Below, one piece after another: positions 8,634 through 18,469 of a DNA stretch of 64,000 nt. The DNA comes from Nitrospira sp. (GTDB lineage: Bacteria > Nitrospirota > Nitrospiria > Nitrospirales > Nitrospiraceae): the NCBI GenBank assembly GCA_024998565.1, contig JACOEM010000002.1, positions 62,001 through 126,000 of the forward strand. The letters run 5' to 3'. The stretch's first letter is position 1. Every line of letters begins with the position of its first letter. The notes beneath the pieces are model-generated. The model did no database searches and was not told where the DNA came from. It saw nothing but the letters and a program-made list of their open reading frames with translations. The position numbers and the translations under genes were made by a program.

Positions 8634-10517
8634 TCAAATCTCCAGCACCAGTCCGATTTCAACCACCTGTTCCGCCGGTAGGTGGAAATAGGAACTGGCT
8701 CTCTGGGTATTTCGTGAGAGGAAGACAAATATTTTTTCCCGCCAGATTGCCATCCCCGGTTTCGGCGTCGCCAAAAAGGTCAGTCTGCTCAGGAAGAACG
8801 TGGTCTCCTCGACAGGGAGGGTATGGCCGCGGGCTGCGAGGTAGGTGAGTACACGTGGAATGTCCGGCGTTTCCATGAATCCGCATCTGGCGACAACTTG
8901 AAACAGGTTCTCCTGGATGGTGGTGATTTCCAGCGGGCCTCCGGATGGAACGTAGGGCACAGGCTCTGTGCGGACTGTGAGGATATAGACTTGCTCGTGC
9001 AGAGATTTGTTGTGCCGGACATTTTGCAGCAAGGCGGGCGGGGTGATGTCGGGATGTTGAGATAAAAATACGGCGCGCCCGGCGGTTCTGCATTGCACCT
9101 GCGACAAGACGTCCCGGGCGAATTGACGCAATGGAGGAAACTGCTCGCGCAAGTGGTCTGCCACGATCGCGCGTCCTCGCGCCCAGGTACTCATGACGGT
9201 GAACACGGCCGCGCCGAGCAGCAGCGGGAACCATCCGCCATGGGGAATTTTTTGGGCATTCGCGAGAAAGAAGGCGAGATCGATGAGCAGGAAGCCCCCG
9301 ACCGCCATGGCTGCCGGTAGCGGGCTCCATTGCCAATGGGCCTGGACCACGCGGTACATCAGGAGGGTCGTGATGATCATGGAACCCGAGACGGCGATGC
9401 CATAGGCTGCGGCCAGATTACTGGACGATCCGAAGGTAAGGATCAGACCGACGGTGCCGATGAACATGAACCAATTCAACAGGCCAAAGTAGATTTGGCC
9501 ATGTTGCTCGGCGGACGTGTGGGTGATCCGCAACGGCGGCAGATAGCCCAATTGAACGGCTTGCAAGGTCAACGAGAAGGCCCCGGACAGCATGGCTTGG
9601 GATGCGATGACGGTGGCCATGGTCGCCAGCGCGATCAAGGGGTACAGCATCCAGTCGGGGGCCAGGAAGTAAAAGGGATTGGCCAGAGCCGCCGGGGTCC
9701 GCATGAGGAGCGCACCCTGGCCGAAGTATTGGAGCAGAAGGGCGGGCAAGGCCACCACAAACCAGCCGAGTTGGATCGGTCGGCGTCCGAAGTGACCCAT
9801 GTCGGCATACAGCGCTTCGGCACCCGTGAGGACCAGAAACACACTGCCCAGCACCAGGATGCCGACTCCTGCATGCCGAATCAAAAACTGGATCGCATAC
9901 AACGGATTGGCGGCACGCAGAACCTCCGGGGTTTGGATCAAACTGTGGAGCCCGAGCAGGGCCATCGTGACAAACCAGAGCAGCATGATGGGGCCGAAGA
10001 TGCTCCCGATCGTTCCGGAGCCCCGGCGTTGGATCATGAACAACAAGGCGACCAGCGCGACGGTCAGAGGCAGGATGTAGGGGGTAAACACGTCGGTGGT
10101 CAGCGTGAGCCCTTCGACCGCGCTAAGGACCGAAATGGCCGGTGTAATGATGCCGTCGCTATAGAGAAACGCCACGCCGATCAAGCCGAGTGTGACGACC
10201 ACGTTGAGCCCTTTGCGGAGATCGACCGGGCGGGACTGCTGGCTGAGCGCCAGGAGCGCCAGCATGCCTCCTTCGCCCTCGTTGTCGGCTTTCATTACGA
10301 ACAGCAGATATTTCACGGTGACGACGAGCACGAGCGACCACACGATCATGGACAGAATCCCCAGCACGTTGTCGGGAGTGACCGGCAGGCCATGCGATTC
10401 GTGAAAACACTCGCGCAGGGCATACAGCGGGCTGGTTCCGATGTCGCCATAGACCACTCCCATGGCGGCCACGGTGAGGGAGACGGAAGAAGATTGGTTG
10501 TTGAGATGCTTCGGCAT
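8634..10517 (-). CDS. kup: Kup-family potassium uptake protein
   Basis: This low-affinity, proton-coupled K+ transporter sits in the inner membrane. The family signature GVVYGDIGTSPLYALRE is at the N-terminus, followed by about 12 hydrophobic segments and a C-terminal cytoplasmic domain. At 627 residues it matches E. coli Kup (622). The frame is open to 10646, but that extension is not family-like. The ATG at 10517 (MPKHLN) puts the first membrane helix in the usual place, though no strong ribosome binding site precedes it. It stands alone, divergent from tex. An antisense frame of 484 codons over its 5' half is a shadow. Confidence 0.96.
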   Translation of the reverse strand: MPKHLNNQSSSVSLTVAAMGVVYGDIGTSPLYALRECFHESHGLPVTPDNVLGILSMIVWSLVLVVTVKYLLFVMKADNEGEGGMLALLALSQQSRPVDLRKGLNVVVTLGLIGVAFLYSDGIITPAISVLSAVEGLTLTTDVFTPYILPLTVALVALLFMIQRRGSGTIGSIFGPIMLLWFVTMALLGLHSLIQTPEVLRAANPLYAIQFLIRHAGVGILVLGSVFLVLTGAEALYADMGHFGRRPIQLGWFVVALPALLLQYFGQGALLMRTPAALANPFYFLAPDWMLYPLIALATMATVIASQAMLSGAFSLTLQAVQLGYLPPLRITHTSAEQHGQIYFGLLNWFMFIGTVGLILTFGSSSNLAAAYGIAVSGSMIITTLLMYRVVQAHWQWSPLPAAMAVGGFLLIDLAFFLANAQKIPHGGWFPLLLGAAVFTVMSTWARGRAIVADHLREQFPPLRQFARDVLSQVQCRTAGRAVFLSQHPDITPPALLQNVRHNKSLHEQVYILTVRTEPVPYVPSGGPLEITTIQENLFQVVARCGFMETPDIPRVLTYLAARGHTLPVEETTFFLSRLTFLATPKPGMAIWREKIFVFLSRNTQRASSYFHLPAEQVVEIGLVLEI

Positions 10518-10840
10518 GGATACGTGACGGGGGCCCGACCCGATTCGCGATGGTCCTGTGTTGCGACGGGTCGAACTATACCATGTTGGATGAGGGGATG
10601 CCGGTTGGTTCCGCAGGGTGTCGTACACCGCCGCATCTGCTCCCATGTGAAGAGAGGTGAGTGGCCGCGCATCCGGCCTGGAAGTTGCGCGAATCTTCTG
10701 CTAGATTCCCTGTCGGCCCGTGCGAACGATCATAGGAGTCGCGCCGGCCAAGTCTTCGAATTCATCTCACAAGAAAGCCGCTGAGACCGGGAGGGTCGCC
10801 TCCGGCCGGATCTCGCTTTCGGAAAGCCCAATACGCACCT
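10518..10840. other. divergent kup/tex intergenic region
   Basis: These 323 bases lie between divergent kup and tex. They must hold both promoters, but I see no clear -35/-10 pair, repeat or RNA element. Confidence 0.45.
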
Positions 10841-13240
10841 ATGACTTCTCCAACGACACCGACCATTTCATCTGCAGCCCAGCAACGCATCGTCGATCTC
10901 ATCGCCAAGGAACTTGGAGTGACCGCCCCGCAGATTGCGGCCGCGGTGACGTTGCTGGACGGTGGAGCGACGGTGCCCTTTATAGCGCGTTATCGCAAAG
11001 AGGCTACCAACAACTTGGACGACACGCACCTGCGCACCCTGGAAGAGCGCCTCTTGTATCTCCGTGAATTGGAAGAGCGGCGGCAGACGATTCTCGCGTC
11101 GATCGACGAGCAGGGGAAATTGACCGACGAGCTGCGCCGGGCGGTCGAGCAGGCTGCGACGAAACAAGCCGTGGAAGATATCTATCTGCCCTATAAACCC
11201 AAACGTCGCACCAAGGCGCAGATTGCGCGCGAGGCCGGACTGGAGCCATTGGCGAACGCGCTCTTCGCCGACCCGACGCTCGATCCGGACCAGGAAGCCG
11301 CCAAGTATGTCAAGGTGGTAGCTGCAGCGGAAGGCGTCGAAGCCGTCAACGTACCCGACGCGAAGGCGGCGCTCGAGGGCGCCCGCGATATTCTGGTCGA
11401 ACGATTCGCTGAAACCGCTGAGCTGCTCGCGACGCTACGCACAAAATTGTGGAACGAAGGCATTGTGACCTCCACGGTCATGCCCGGCAAGGAAACGGCG
11501 GAAGAAGAAAAGTTTCGCGATTACTACGCCTATTCGGAAACCATCCGTACCATTCCCTCGCATCGTGCCCTGGCGATGTTTCGCGGCCGCACGTTGGGTG
11601 TGTTGAAGCTCGACCTCGGGTTAGGGGAAAGTCTCGAAGCCATCGTGCCGCATCCCTGCGCGGCGATGATTGCCGCCCACTTCGGTATTGAGAATCGCGG
11701 GCGCCGTGCCGACAAATGGCTGACCGATGTCTGCTATTGGGCCTGGCGCGTGAAAGTGCATCTGCATCTGAGCACCGAGCTGTTGCTGCAGGTGCGCGAA
11801 GCCGCCGAAGCGGAGGCAATCAAGATCTTCGGTCGTAATCTCCATGAGCTGCTGCTGGCGGCGCCCGCCGGTCCGAAGGCCGTGCTCGGTCTCGATCCTG
11901 GTCTCCGCACCGGCTGTAAAGTGGCGGTTGTGGATGCGACCGGGAAATTGCTGGACACGGCGACGATCTACCCGCATCAACCGCGTAACGATTGGCAGGG
12001 GGCCTTGGCGACGATCACCCAGTTGGTGCTTCGGCACGGTGTCGAATTGATTTCCATCGGCAATGGTACCGCAAGCCGGGAGACCGACAAATTTGCCGCC
12101 GAAGTCGTCAAGCTGGTGGCGGAGCAGAAACCGGAACAGAAACTGGCGAAGATTGTGGTAAGTGAAGCCGGCGCCTCCGTCTATTCGGCCTCGGCCTTTG
12201 CCGCCGCGGAGTTTCCAGCGCTGGATGTGAGTCTACGCGGCGCCGTGTCGATTGCCAGACGGTTGCAGGATCCGTTGGCCGAACTGGTCAAGATCGATCC
12301 CAAATCAATCGGCGTCGGCCAGTACCAACACGATGTCAATCAGCGTGCCCTGGCGCGATCGCTCGATGCGACGGTCGAAGACTGCGTGAATGCGGTGGGT
12401 GTGGACGTGAATACCGCGTCGGCTCCGTTGCTGGCGAGGGTATCCGGCTTGAATCGCGTGCTGGCGCAAAACCTCGTGGAGTACCGTGACACCCACGGTC
12501 GGTTCCAGAACCGGCACATGATCCTCAAGGTACCGCGCCTCGGCGAGAAGACGTTCGAGCAGGCGGCGGGGTTCCTGCGGATCAACGACGGCGACAACCC
12601 GTTGGATCGTTCCGCCGTCCACCCGGAAGCCTACCCGGTGGTCGAGCGCATGCTGGCGCGGTTGAATAAAGGCATTGCCGAGGTCATGGGCAAACCGGCC
12701 GCGTTGAAGGAACTCTCGCCGGCGGAATTCACCGACGAGACCTTCGGTCTGCCGACGGTGCGCGATATCCTCACGGAGCTGGAAAAACCAGGCCGTGATC
12801 CGCGTCCGGAGTTCAAGACGGCCACCTTCCGGGACGGGGTTGAGTCGCTTGCCGATCTGCAAGCCGGGATGGTGCTCGAAGGAGTGGTGACCAATGTCGC
12901 GGCCTTCGGCGCATTCGTCGATATCGGCGTGCATCAGGACGGCCTCGTGCATGTGTCTGCGCTGGCGAACAAGTTCGTCAAAGATCCGCACGAAGTCGTG
13001 AAACCGGGTCAGATCGTGAAGGTGAAGGTGCTGGCCGTCGATGTGCCGCGACAACGGATTTCGCTGACCATGCGCATGGAGGATGCCGCGACGCCGGCCT
13101 CACAGCCTGATCCCCGTGCCGGAGGGCCGCGTGACACGCGCGACCGACGCCCCGCCGATCAGCAGCGGGGTGGACCCCGTGAGCCTCAGCCCATCGGGGC
13201 ATTTGCACTGGCCCTGGCCCGCGCCAAGGAGAAAAAGTAG
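10841..13240 (+). CDS. tex: Tex-family RNA-binding transcription accessory protein
   Basis: This 799-residue homologue of Tex/Spt6 has the expected order: N-terminal Tex helical domain ([21 protein letters not shown] near 120), YqgF/RNase H-like domain ([18 protein letters not shown] near 350), helix-hairpin-helix segment ([14 protein letters not shown] near 525), and a C-terminal S1 RNA-binding domain (about 664-740; [21 protein letters not shown]). A Pro/Arg-rich tail follows. Tex proteins bind RNA polymerase and nucleic acid and affect transcription and tolerance of stress. Length matches the family (770-800). It is monocistronic and converges on the PPOX gene with a 38-base gap. Confidence 0.96.
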   Translation: MTSPTTPTISSAAQQRIVDLIAKELGVTAPQIAAAVTLLDGGATVPFIARYRKEATNNLDDTHLRTLEERLLYLRELEERRQTILASIDEQGKLTDELRRAVEQAATKQAVEDIYLPYKPKRRTKAQIAREAGLEPLANALFADPTLDPDQEAAKYVKVVAAAEGVEAVNVPDAKAALEGARDILVERFAETAELLATLRTKLWNEGIVTSTVMPGKETAEEEKFRDYYAYSETIRTIPSHRALAMFRGRTLGVLKLDLGLGESLEAIVPHPCAAMIAAHFGIENRGRRADKWLTDVCYWAWRVKVHLHLSTELLLQVREAAEAEAIKIFGRNLHELLLAAPAGPKAVLGLDPGLRTGCKVAVVDATGKLLDTATIYPHQPRNDWQGALATITQLVLRHGVELISIGNGTASRETDKFAAEVVKLVAEQKPEQKLAKIVVSEAGASVYSASAFAAAEFPALDVSLRGAVSIARRLQDPLAELVKIDPKSIGVGQYQHDVNQRALARSLDATVEDCVNAVGVDVNTASAPLLARVSGLNRVLAQNLVEYRDTHGRFQNRHMILKVPRLGEKTFEQAAGFLRINDGDNPLDRSAVHPEAYPVVERMLARLNKGIAEVMGKPAALKELSPAEFTDETFGLPTVRDILTELEKPGRDPRPEFKTATFRDGVESLADLQAGMVLEGVVTNVAAFGAFVDIGVHQDGLVHVSALANKFVKDPHEVVKPGQIVKVKVLAVDVPRQRISLTMRMEDAATPASQPDPRAGGPRDTRDRRPADQQRGGPREPQPIGAFALALARAKEKK

Positions 13241-13278
13241 CGAGCGGGCTGTTCGCTTCCGGCGCGCTGGTGAGTGGC

Positions 13279-13881
13279 TCAGGGAGTGACCTTGAAGAAA
13301 TTCCCGCCTTTGGCCTGCTCGTCGTCGCTGCCCCAGGCAATCTGCTTATCCAGTCGCTTGAGGAGCGGCACATGCTTGGAACAGTGGATGTAGGCTTCTT
13401 CCACGCCGATGAGCACCCACGCCTTGGGGTGGCGCCCGCCCTTGATGTGAGCGGCTTCGGCGATGCGTGCCGGAAGCTGGGAGAGGCTCTCCGTTTCGCT
13501 CGGGTTGAGCACACGCGCGGTTCCATTGACGTGGAGCCCGACCGTGCTCTGATAGAAGTCGGGAAACATCAACCCGATGTGCGGATTCTCCAGAATGTTC
13601 CCCAGACTCGCCAGCACCCCGTTACCCCGGTATTCCGGGTAGACCAGGGTCTTCTCGTCGAGCACCTGCACGAATCCCGGTTCGCCGGCTCGAAAGGAAC
13701 AATCACACGCACCCTTCCCGTCGGCGGTGGCAATGAAGACCATCTCCATCCGGGCGATGAACTGTTGCATCTGCTGATTGAGGTGGGGCAGGGTTTGGTG
13801 GGCATAAAATGCTGTTGCGCGAGCCGAGGTGCCGAATCGCTCTTGTGCACGCTGTTCGCCTGATGATCCCGGCCTGTCCAT
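13279..13881 (-). CDS. pyridoxamine 5'-phosphate oxidase-fold protein
   Basis: This 200-residue protein is of the split-barrel flavin-binding family often annotated PPOX-class FMN-binding protein. Visible family traits are MVFIATADGKGACDCSFRAG (strand pair), YPEYRGNGVLASLGNILENPHIGLMFPDF (FMN-phosphate contact region) and the dimer strand GLHVNGTARVL. The C-terminus IHCSKHVPLLK is usual for the group. The substrate is unknown; members reduce or bind small molecules and are rarely true pyridoxine oxidases. AAGGAG lies 9 bases before the ATG. It follows the response regulator at 14 bases and could be read with it. Confidence 0.85.
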   Translation of the reverse strand: MDRPGSSGEQRAQERFGTSARATAFYAHQTLPHLNQQMQQFIARMEMVFIATADGKGACDCSFRAGEPGFVQVLDEKTLVYPEYRGNGVLASLGNILENPHIGLMFPDFYQSTVGLHVNGTARVLNPSETESLSQLPARIAEAAHIKGGRHPKAWVLIGVEEAYIHCSKHVPLLKRLDKQIAWGSDDEQAKGGNFFKVTP

Positions 13882-13895
13882 ATTGAATGCTCCTT

Positions 13896-15254
13896 TTAGC
13901 CCCCGCCGTCGTACTTCTTCAGTTTCGCCAACAGCGTTTTGTAGTCGATCCGGAGGGTTTGGGCGGCTTTGGTTTTGTTGCCGCCGCTGGATTCCAGCAC
14001 CAGTTGAATATGCAGGCGTTCGATCTCATCGAGGGGCAGGTGGGACCGGTCGTCGGGTGATGATGCGGACGCCGCCCGAGGGAGCACCTGCAGGACTTCT
14101 TCGCAGGTAATCGGTCCGGAGTTCGGACTCATCAGGACAATGCGTTCGATCACATTGCGAAGTTCGCGCACGTTTCCCGGCCAGCGGTAGGTCGCCAGGT
14201 GTGCGAGGGCTTCCGGGCTGAGCGTTCTCGTTGCGGTGCCCGGGATACGAAGGTGGTGCAGAATATGATCGGCCAGCGCGGCAAGATCCTCCGGTCGTTC
14301 GCGCAACGGCGGCACATGCAGCGTCACCGTGTTGATACGATACAGGAGATCGTCTCGAAACCGGCCTTGCAGCACGAGTTCCTGGATGTCCCGATTCGTG
14401 GCGCAGATGATCCGGACATCCGCCCGGAGTGTGCGCGTACTGCCGACAGGGCGGTATTCCTTCCGGTCGAGAAACCGCAGCAGGCTGACCTGCATGGGTC
14501 CCGGCATTTCGCCGATCTCGTCCAGAAACAACGAGCCGCCGTCGGCGGCGGCGATCAGTCCGGGTTTCGCCTGGGCGGCGCCGGTAAACGCGCCTTTCTC
14601 ATAGCCGAACAACTCGCTCTCCAGCAACTCTCGACTCACGGCTCCGCAATTGACGGCGATGAAGGGCCGCTCGGCCCGCCGGCTGTGCGCGTGCAGCAGG
14701 CGCGCGACCACGTCTTTCCCGGAACCGGTTTCCCCCTGAATCAGCACCGGGGCCTGCGACGGGGCCACTTGCACGATCTGTGTCTTCACCGTCCGCCAGG
14801 CCTGGCTGATCCCCTCGACGATCGCGTCCTGTCGATACCCGCCGTGCCGCGCCGCCAGATTCTCGCGGCGAAGCTCCCGCACCGTGCGAAGTCTTGCGAA
14901 AGCGGCCTTCACGGCCGCGCCGTCGAACGGGGTGTCCTTGATGAGGAAATCCCACGCGCCGTCTTTCATCGCAGCCACGGCGTCTTTGACGTCGCCATGG
15001 CCGGTCAGGACGAGCACATCAACGTCCGGTTGATGCTCCTTCACCCAGCGCAAGATTGCCCGGCCGTCGAGACCGGGCATGCGGAGATCGGTGATGACGC
15101 AGTCGAATGAGGCCGTACGGAGTCGATCGAGGCCTTCCTGCCCGCCGCCCGCTGTCTGCGTGTCGCAGCCTTCCTCGCGGAGCGCCTGTTCCACGACGAG
15201 ACGGACAAATTCTTCGTCGTCGACAATGAGGGTGCGCATGTGTTCCATGGTCAT
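13896..15254 (-). CDS. sigma-54-dependent response regulator (NtrC family)
   Basis: The protein has 452 residues from ATG 15254. The receiver domain occupies 1-125, with DDE near 12 and phospho-acceptor Asp56 in ITDLRMPG. The AAA+ sigma-54 activation domain follows, with Walker A GETGSGKD (174-181) and the sigma-54 contact loop GAFTGA (221-226). A Fis-type helix-turn-helix ends the protein (GGNKTKAAQTLRIDYKTLLAKLKKY). It activates sigma-54 promoters when phosphorylated. The histidine kinase gene stops 4 bases upstream, so the two form a cognate pair. An alternative ATG at 15239 (MRTLIVDDE) is also plausible. The target genes are not evident from the window. Confidence 0.94.
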   Translation of the reverse strand: MTMEHMRTLIVDDEEFVRLVVEQALREEGCDTQTAGGGQEGLDRLRTASFDCVITDLRMPGLDGRAILRWVKEHQPDVDVLVLTGHGDVKDAVAAMKDGAWDFLIKDTPFDGAAVKAAFARLRTVRELRRENLAARHGGYRQDAIVEGISQAWRTVKTQIVQVAPSQAPVLIQGETGSGKDVVARLLHAHSRRAERPFIAVNCGAVSRELLESELFGYEKGAFTGAAQAKPGLIAAADGGSLFLDEIGEMPGPMQVSLLRFLDRKEYRPVGSTRTLRADVRIICATNRDIQELVLQGRFRDDLLYRINTVTLHVPPLRERPEDLAALADHILHHLRIPGTATRTLSPEALAHLATYRWPGNVRELRNVIERIVLMSPNSGPITCEEVLQVLPRAASASSPDDRSHLPLDEIERLHIQLVLESSGGNKTKAAQTLRIDYKTLLAKLKKYDGGG

Positions 15255-15258
15255 GAGG

Positions 15259-16845
15259 TCACGCTGAAGCAGGATGAGGTGGAGGGGAGGGCCGGTCCAC
15301 GACGGATTCGGCGCGCTCCGGAAAGGCCAGATAGAATGTGCTGCCCGCTCCGGGAGCGGATTCCACCCAGACCCGGCCGTCATGTTTGTCCATGACGAGT
15401 TTCACGATCGCGAGGCCCACGCCCGTGCCCTCGTATTCCTGCGGGCTGTGAAGTCGCTCGAAGAGTCCGAAGATCTTGTCGTAGTGAGACGGGTCGAAGC
15501 CGATCCCGTTATCCTGCACCCACAGGATGCGTTGGTGTTCCATCCGGGTGCCGCCGATGGTGATGGTCGGCGGTGAAGCGTGGCGGGAGAACTTCGCTGC
15601 ATTGTCGAGGAGGTTCGCGATCGCTTGACGGATGCTCACCGGTTCACCGTAGAGATCGGCAAACGGTAGGGCGACCTGGATTTTCGGCTTCGGACCCTGG
15701 AGTCCGCTGAACCGGTCGGTGATGAGGGTGGTGATCATTTCCAACACATTGAAGCGTTGACGAGGGAGATTCTGTTGCTCCAGCCGGGAATATTTGAGCA
15801 AGGCGTCGATCATGTGCGTGAGGCGCAGCGCGGAGCGCCGGATCACATCGATCTGGTGCCGGGTCTTCTCGTCGCCGCCGTCGGCAAATTGTTTTTCCAG
15901 CAGGGAAGAGAAGCCCTCGATTTCCCGCAACGGCCCTTTGAGGTCGTGTGCGACGGAATAGGTAAAGGCTTCAAGCTCTTTGGTCTTCCGGGCGGTCGCG
16001 GCTGTCTGTTCGCGCAGGCTGGTGACCATGGATGAGAGGGAGGCGGCCAAGGTGCCGACTTCGTCACGGCCGGGCCAGGATTCGAATTGCGCAGTCAGGT
16101 CGTGGTGAGCGACGCGGTCGGCCGTGACGGAGAGACGTTGGAGCGGCTTGGCGATCTGCCGGTTGACGGAGACATAGATGACGGTGCTCATCAGACCGAG
16201 CACGGCGACCAGGCTTAACGCAATCAGCCGCGCCTGTTGGAGCAGCAGATCGCCTTCCACTTTCATTTCTACATCGATATCCCGATGCGCGGCGACCAGT
16301 TGGTCGAGATTGTTCATCAGTTCCACGATGAGGCCGTCGGTCTTGGCGACCGGTGAGGGTGCCACGCCGGCGCGCTGAGGTCCGGCGAGCGCGGTCTGCC
16401 ACAAGGCGGACAGATCCAACAGGATTCGATCGACCTCGGCGATGGCGCGATCTTCCTGGTCGGCGAGATCCATGCGTTGATGCTGGATCAGCATGCCTAG
16501 GAGAATCGGATGGGTGCGGGCCGCATGGGTGGAACGGTACAGGTCGAGGGAACTGCGGATCTGTTCGGCGTGGCGGCTGAGCCGGGCAAGGGTGTCGGCC
16601 GCATCGGCCTTCGTGATCTGCTCCAGAAACAGATGCAGCGTGAGGTTCATTTCATAGGCGGAACGTTGCATGGTGGCCGCGGTCACGATGGCGGGGACCG
16701 TAATGCGTTTGTGGCGGTCCACATAGCTGTTGATGCGACTGAGGTACACGAGCAGCGCTGTGAGGCTCAAGGCCAGCAGACTGAGGATGACTCCAAAGGA
16801 GATGAAGAATTTTTGTCCGATGGAGCGGTCGTGGAGCCAGCGCAT
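15259..16845 (-). CDS. membrane sensor histidine kinase
   Basis: This 528-residue kinase has two membrane segments (about 13-35 and 207-227) flanking a helical periplasmic sensor domain of about 170 residues, a HAMP linker (about 228-280) and a HisKA domain with His300 in FTYSVAHDLKGPLRE. The HATPase domain has N (LLDNAAKFSRH), G1 (WVQDNGIGFD) and G2 (YEGTGVGLAI) boxes. The SVAHDLKGPLR form is typical of kinases related to phytochrome-type HisKA. The periplasmic domain looks like the four-helix sensor class; its ligand cannot be told. It is the upstream partner of the sigma-54 response regulator. Confidence 0.93.
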   Translation of the reverse strand: MRWLHDRSIGQKFFISFGVILSLLALSLTALLVYLSRINSYVDRHKRITVPAIVTAATMQRSAYEMNLTLHLFLEQITKADAADTLARLSRHAEQIRSSLDLYRSTHAARTHPILLGMLIQHQRMDLADQEDRAIAEVDRILLDLSALWQTALAGPQRAGVAPSPVAKTDGLIVELMNNLDQLVAAHRDIDVEMKVEGDLLLQQARLIALSLVAVLGLMSTVIYVSVNRQIAKPLQRLSVTADRVAHHDLTAQFESWPGRDEVGTLAASLSSMVTSLREQTAATARKTKELEAFTYSVAHDLKGPLREIEGFSSLLEKQFADGGDEKTRHQIDVIRRSALRLTHMIDALLKYSRLEQQNLPRQRFNVLEMITTLITDRFSGLQGPKPKIQVALPFADLYGEPVSIRQAIANLLDNAAKFSRHASPPTITIGGTRMEHQRILWVQDNGIGFDPSHYDKIFGLFERLHSPQEYEGTGVGLAIVKLVMDKHDGRVWVESAPGAGSTFYLAFPERAESVVDRPSPPPHPASA

Positions 16846-17067
16846 GCAGGCCTCGTGGTGAGGGCCTACGGTATCACAGTGACTGGTGTGGTGCCAGTAA
16901 GGTTCCTGTCGAATGGGCGGTCACGGGCGGCATCGTCTTCCCTCTATGTTCGCCAATGAGCCGTTGTTCGAATGACTTGCGTATGAGACCGGCGGGAAGA
17001 GGCGTGGCCCGCTTTGATACAGGTGCATGTGCGCGCCACGCGTTCCGAACAAGTGGACAATCCGAGG

Positions 17068-18093
17068 CTATCGTGTTTCCTCCACGGCTTTCGTCCAGGC
17101 TCCCTGCGGACTGAACAGTGCGGCGAAGACCCGGTCCCATCCCCCCAGATCTGCGATCGTAAATACATGCGGCGGATGCACGAAGACAGATGTAGAGGCC
17201 TTGGAGACGGCCTCGTTCGTCGGCCGGAAGCCGAATTCCACAAAGGCCTGTTGGGCTTCCTCCCCGTTGAGGAACGAGACGAAGGCATCGGCCAGATCCC
17301 GCACATGGTGCCGGTCGGCGTTTCGATCGATCACCGCGACGGGGTTTTCGACCACGACAGTTTCAGCGGGAAAGACCAACTCGTAAGGACGGCCTTGTTT
17401 GATCCGCGGAAGTAATTCGTTTTCATAGGTTACGATCACATCCCCCACACCACGCTCAAACGTCGTCACCGATTCGCGCCCGCTCTTGTCCATGACTTTG
17501 ACGTGTCGCTGCACGCGTTCGACGAGATCGACGGCATGCCGATCCACCGCGGCGCCGGCGAGACCCTGTTGTTTCCCGTGGTGAAGGCCGGCTCCGTAGA
17601 TCGCGATGACATCCCACATCGCCCCGCCAGATGTTTTCGGGCTCGGATAGAGGACTTCGACGCCTGGTTTGGTGAGGTCTTCCCAGCCTTGGATGGCCTT
17701 GGGGTTTCCTTTGCGGACACCCAGTGCGACGATTGATGTCGTGACAATGCCCTTGTGGGGACCTTGCTTCCAGTCATGAGTTACGAGGCCGGCTTTCACC
17801 AACTGCTGCAGATCGCTCTCCAACGACAGCGCCGCGATATCCGCATCGAGCCCTCCGGCGACGGCACGTGCTTGTGCGCCGGATGCGGCGAATGAGCTTC
17901 GAACCTGAATGCTCTCTCCTGTCTTTTGCTTCCACTGCCGGACAAAGGCGGGAATGATTCGCTTTTCGTAGGCCTCCTTCGGCACGCTGTAAGCTGCGAG
18001 GAGGAGCTCCCGGGGTTCAGCGCCGGCGATCGCCGGCAGGATTGCAAACAATGAGAGAAGTATTGTGAATCGGGTGAGAGTCTTGACGTGCAT
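17068..18093 (-). CDS. sulfate/thiosulfate-type periplasmic binding protein
   Basis: This 341-residue protein has a signal peptide (MHVKTLTRF, then a hydrophobic run ending AIAGAEP). The body matches the Sbp/CysP family: LLAAYSVPKEAYEKRIIPAF, SFAASGAQARAVAGGLDADIAALS, and TFERGVGDVIVTYENE near the ligand cleft. Members bind sulfate or related tetrahedral oxyanions. A GTG 12 bases upstream is an alternative start; ATG 18093 has AGGAG 11 bases before it. It is the last gene of the leftward porin operon and no CysT/W/A permease follows in the window. It must therefore use a transporter encoded elsewhere, or bind another oxyanion for ModBC. Confidence 0.88.
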   Translation of the reverse strand: MHVKTLTRFTILLSLFAILPAIAGAEPRELLLAAYSVPKEAYEKRIIPAFVRQWKQKTGESIQVRSSFAASGAQARAVAGGLDADIAALSLESDLQQLVKAGLVTHDWKQGPHKGIVTTSIVALGVRKGNPKAIQGWEDLTKPGVEVLYPSPKTSGGAMWDVIAIYGAGLHHGKQQGLAGAAVDRHAVDLVERVQRHVKVMDKSGRESVTTFERGVGDVIVTYENELLPRIKQGRPYELVFPAETVVVENPVAVIDRNADRHHVRDLADAFVSFLNGEEAQQAFVEFGFRPTNEAVSKASTSVFVHPPHVFTIADLGGWDRVFAALFSPQGAWTKAVEETR

Positions 18094-18117
18094 GGTGATA
18101 GCCACTCCTGTGATTCG

Positions 18118-18438
18118 TTAAAAAACCGCTGCGCACTCTTTCCTGTCGAGCCAGTGCATCAGGTCGAGCGGCCGCTCACCGGCCGCCCGGACTTGACGCC
18201 CCCGTTTCTGGAAAAATACGGGAAGGCCGCGGCGTGTCGCTTCGGTCCGGACCTTTCTCGCCAACGTATGGTTCACTCGATCCAGGACCAGCACCACGGC
18301 CTCTGTATCTTTGGGAATCGACCTCGTTAAATCCCTGGTCTTGCGTCCGCTCCAGTGTTCGACGCATCCGTGGCCGCCGGCGTAGGCCCGTTCTGTGATG
18401 GCGCCGACCGAATCACCGCCGACGACCAGGATCGACAT
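18118..18438 (-). CDS. DUF2325 domain protein
   Basis: This 106-residue soluble protein has the DUF2325 pattern: an N-terminal SILVVGGDSVG Rossmann-like strand-loop, EHWSGRK in the middle, and VVLVLDRVNHTLARKV followed by GLPVFFQKRG. The biochemical role of the family is not established. The start at 18438 is set by AAGGAGAT at 5-6 bases; a longer frame to 18459 lacks one. It sits between the lipoprotein gene and the sulfate-type binding protein, inside an oxyanion-uptake operon, which hints at a link with anion or metal handling. That link is inference only. Confidence 0.82.
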   Translation of the reverse strand: MSILVVGGDSVGAITERAYAGGHGCVEHWSGRKTRDLTRSIPKDTEAVVLVLDRVNHTLARKVRTEATRRGLPVFFQKRGRQVRAAGERPLDLMHWLDRKECAAVF

Positions 18439-18469
18439 GGGATCTCCTTTCTTGCTCACGCAGATCGCA

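Noticed and set aside
9330-10784. 484-codon frame antisense to kup
   Set aside because: The sense strand encodes a full-length, well-conserved Kup. The antisense translation is low-complexity Gln/His/Arg-rich without family features.
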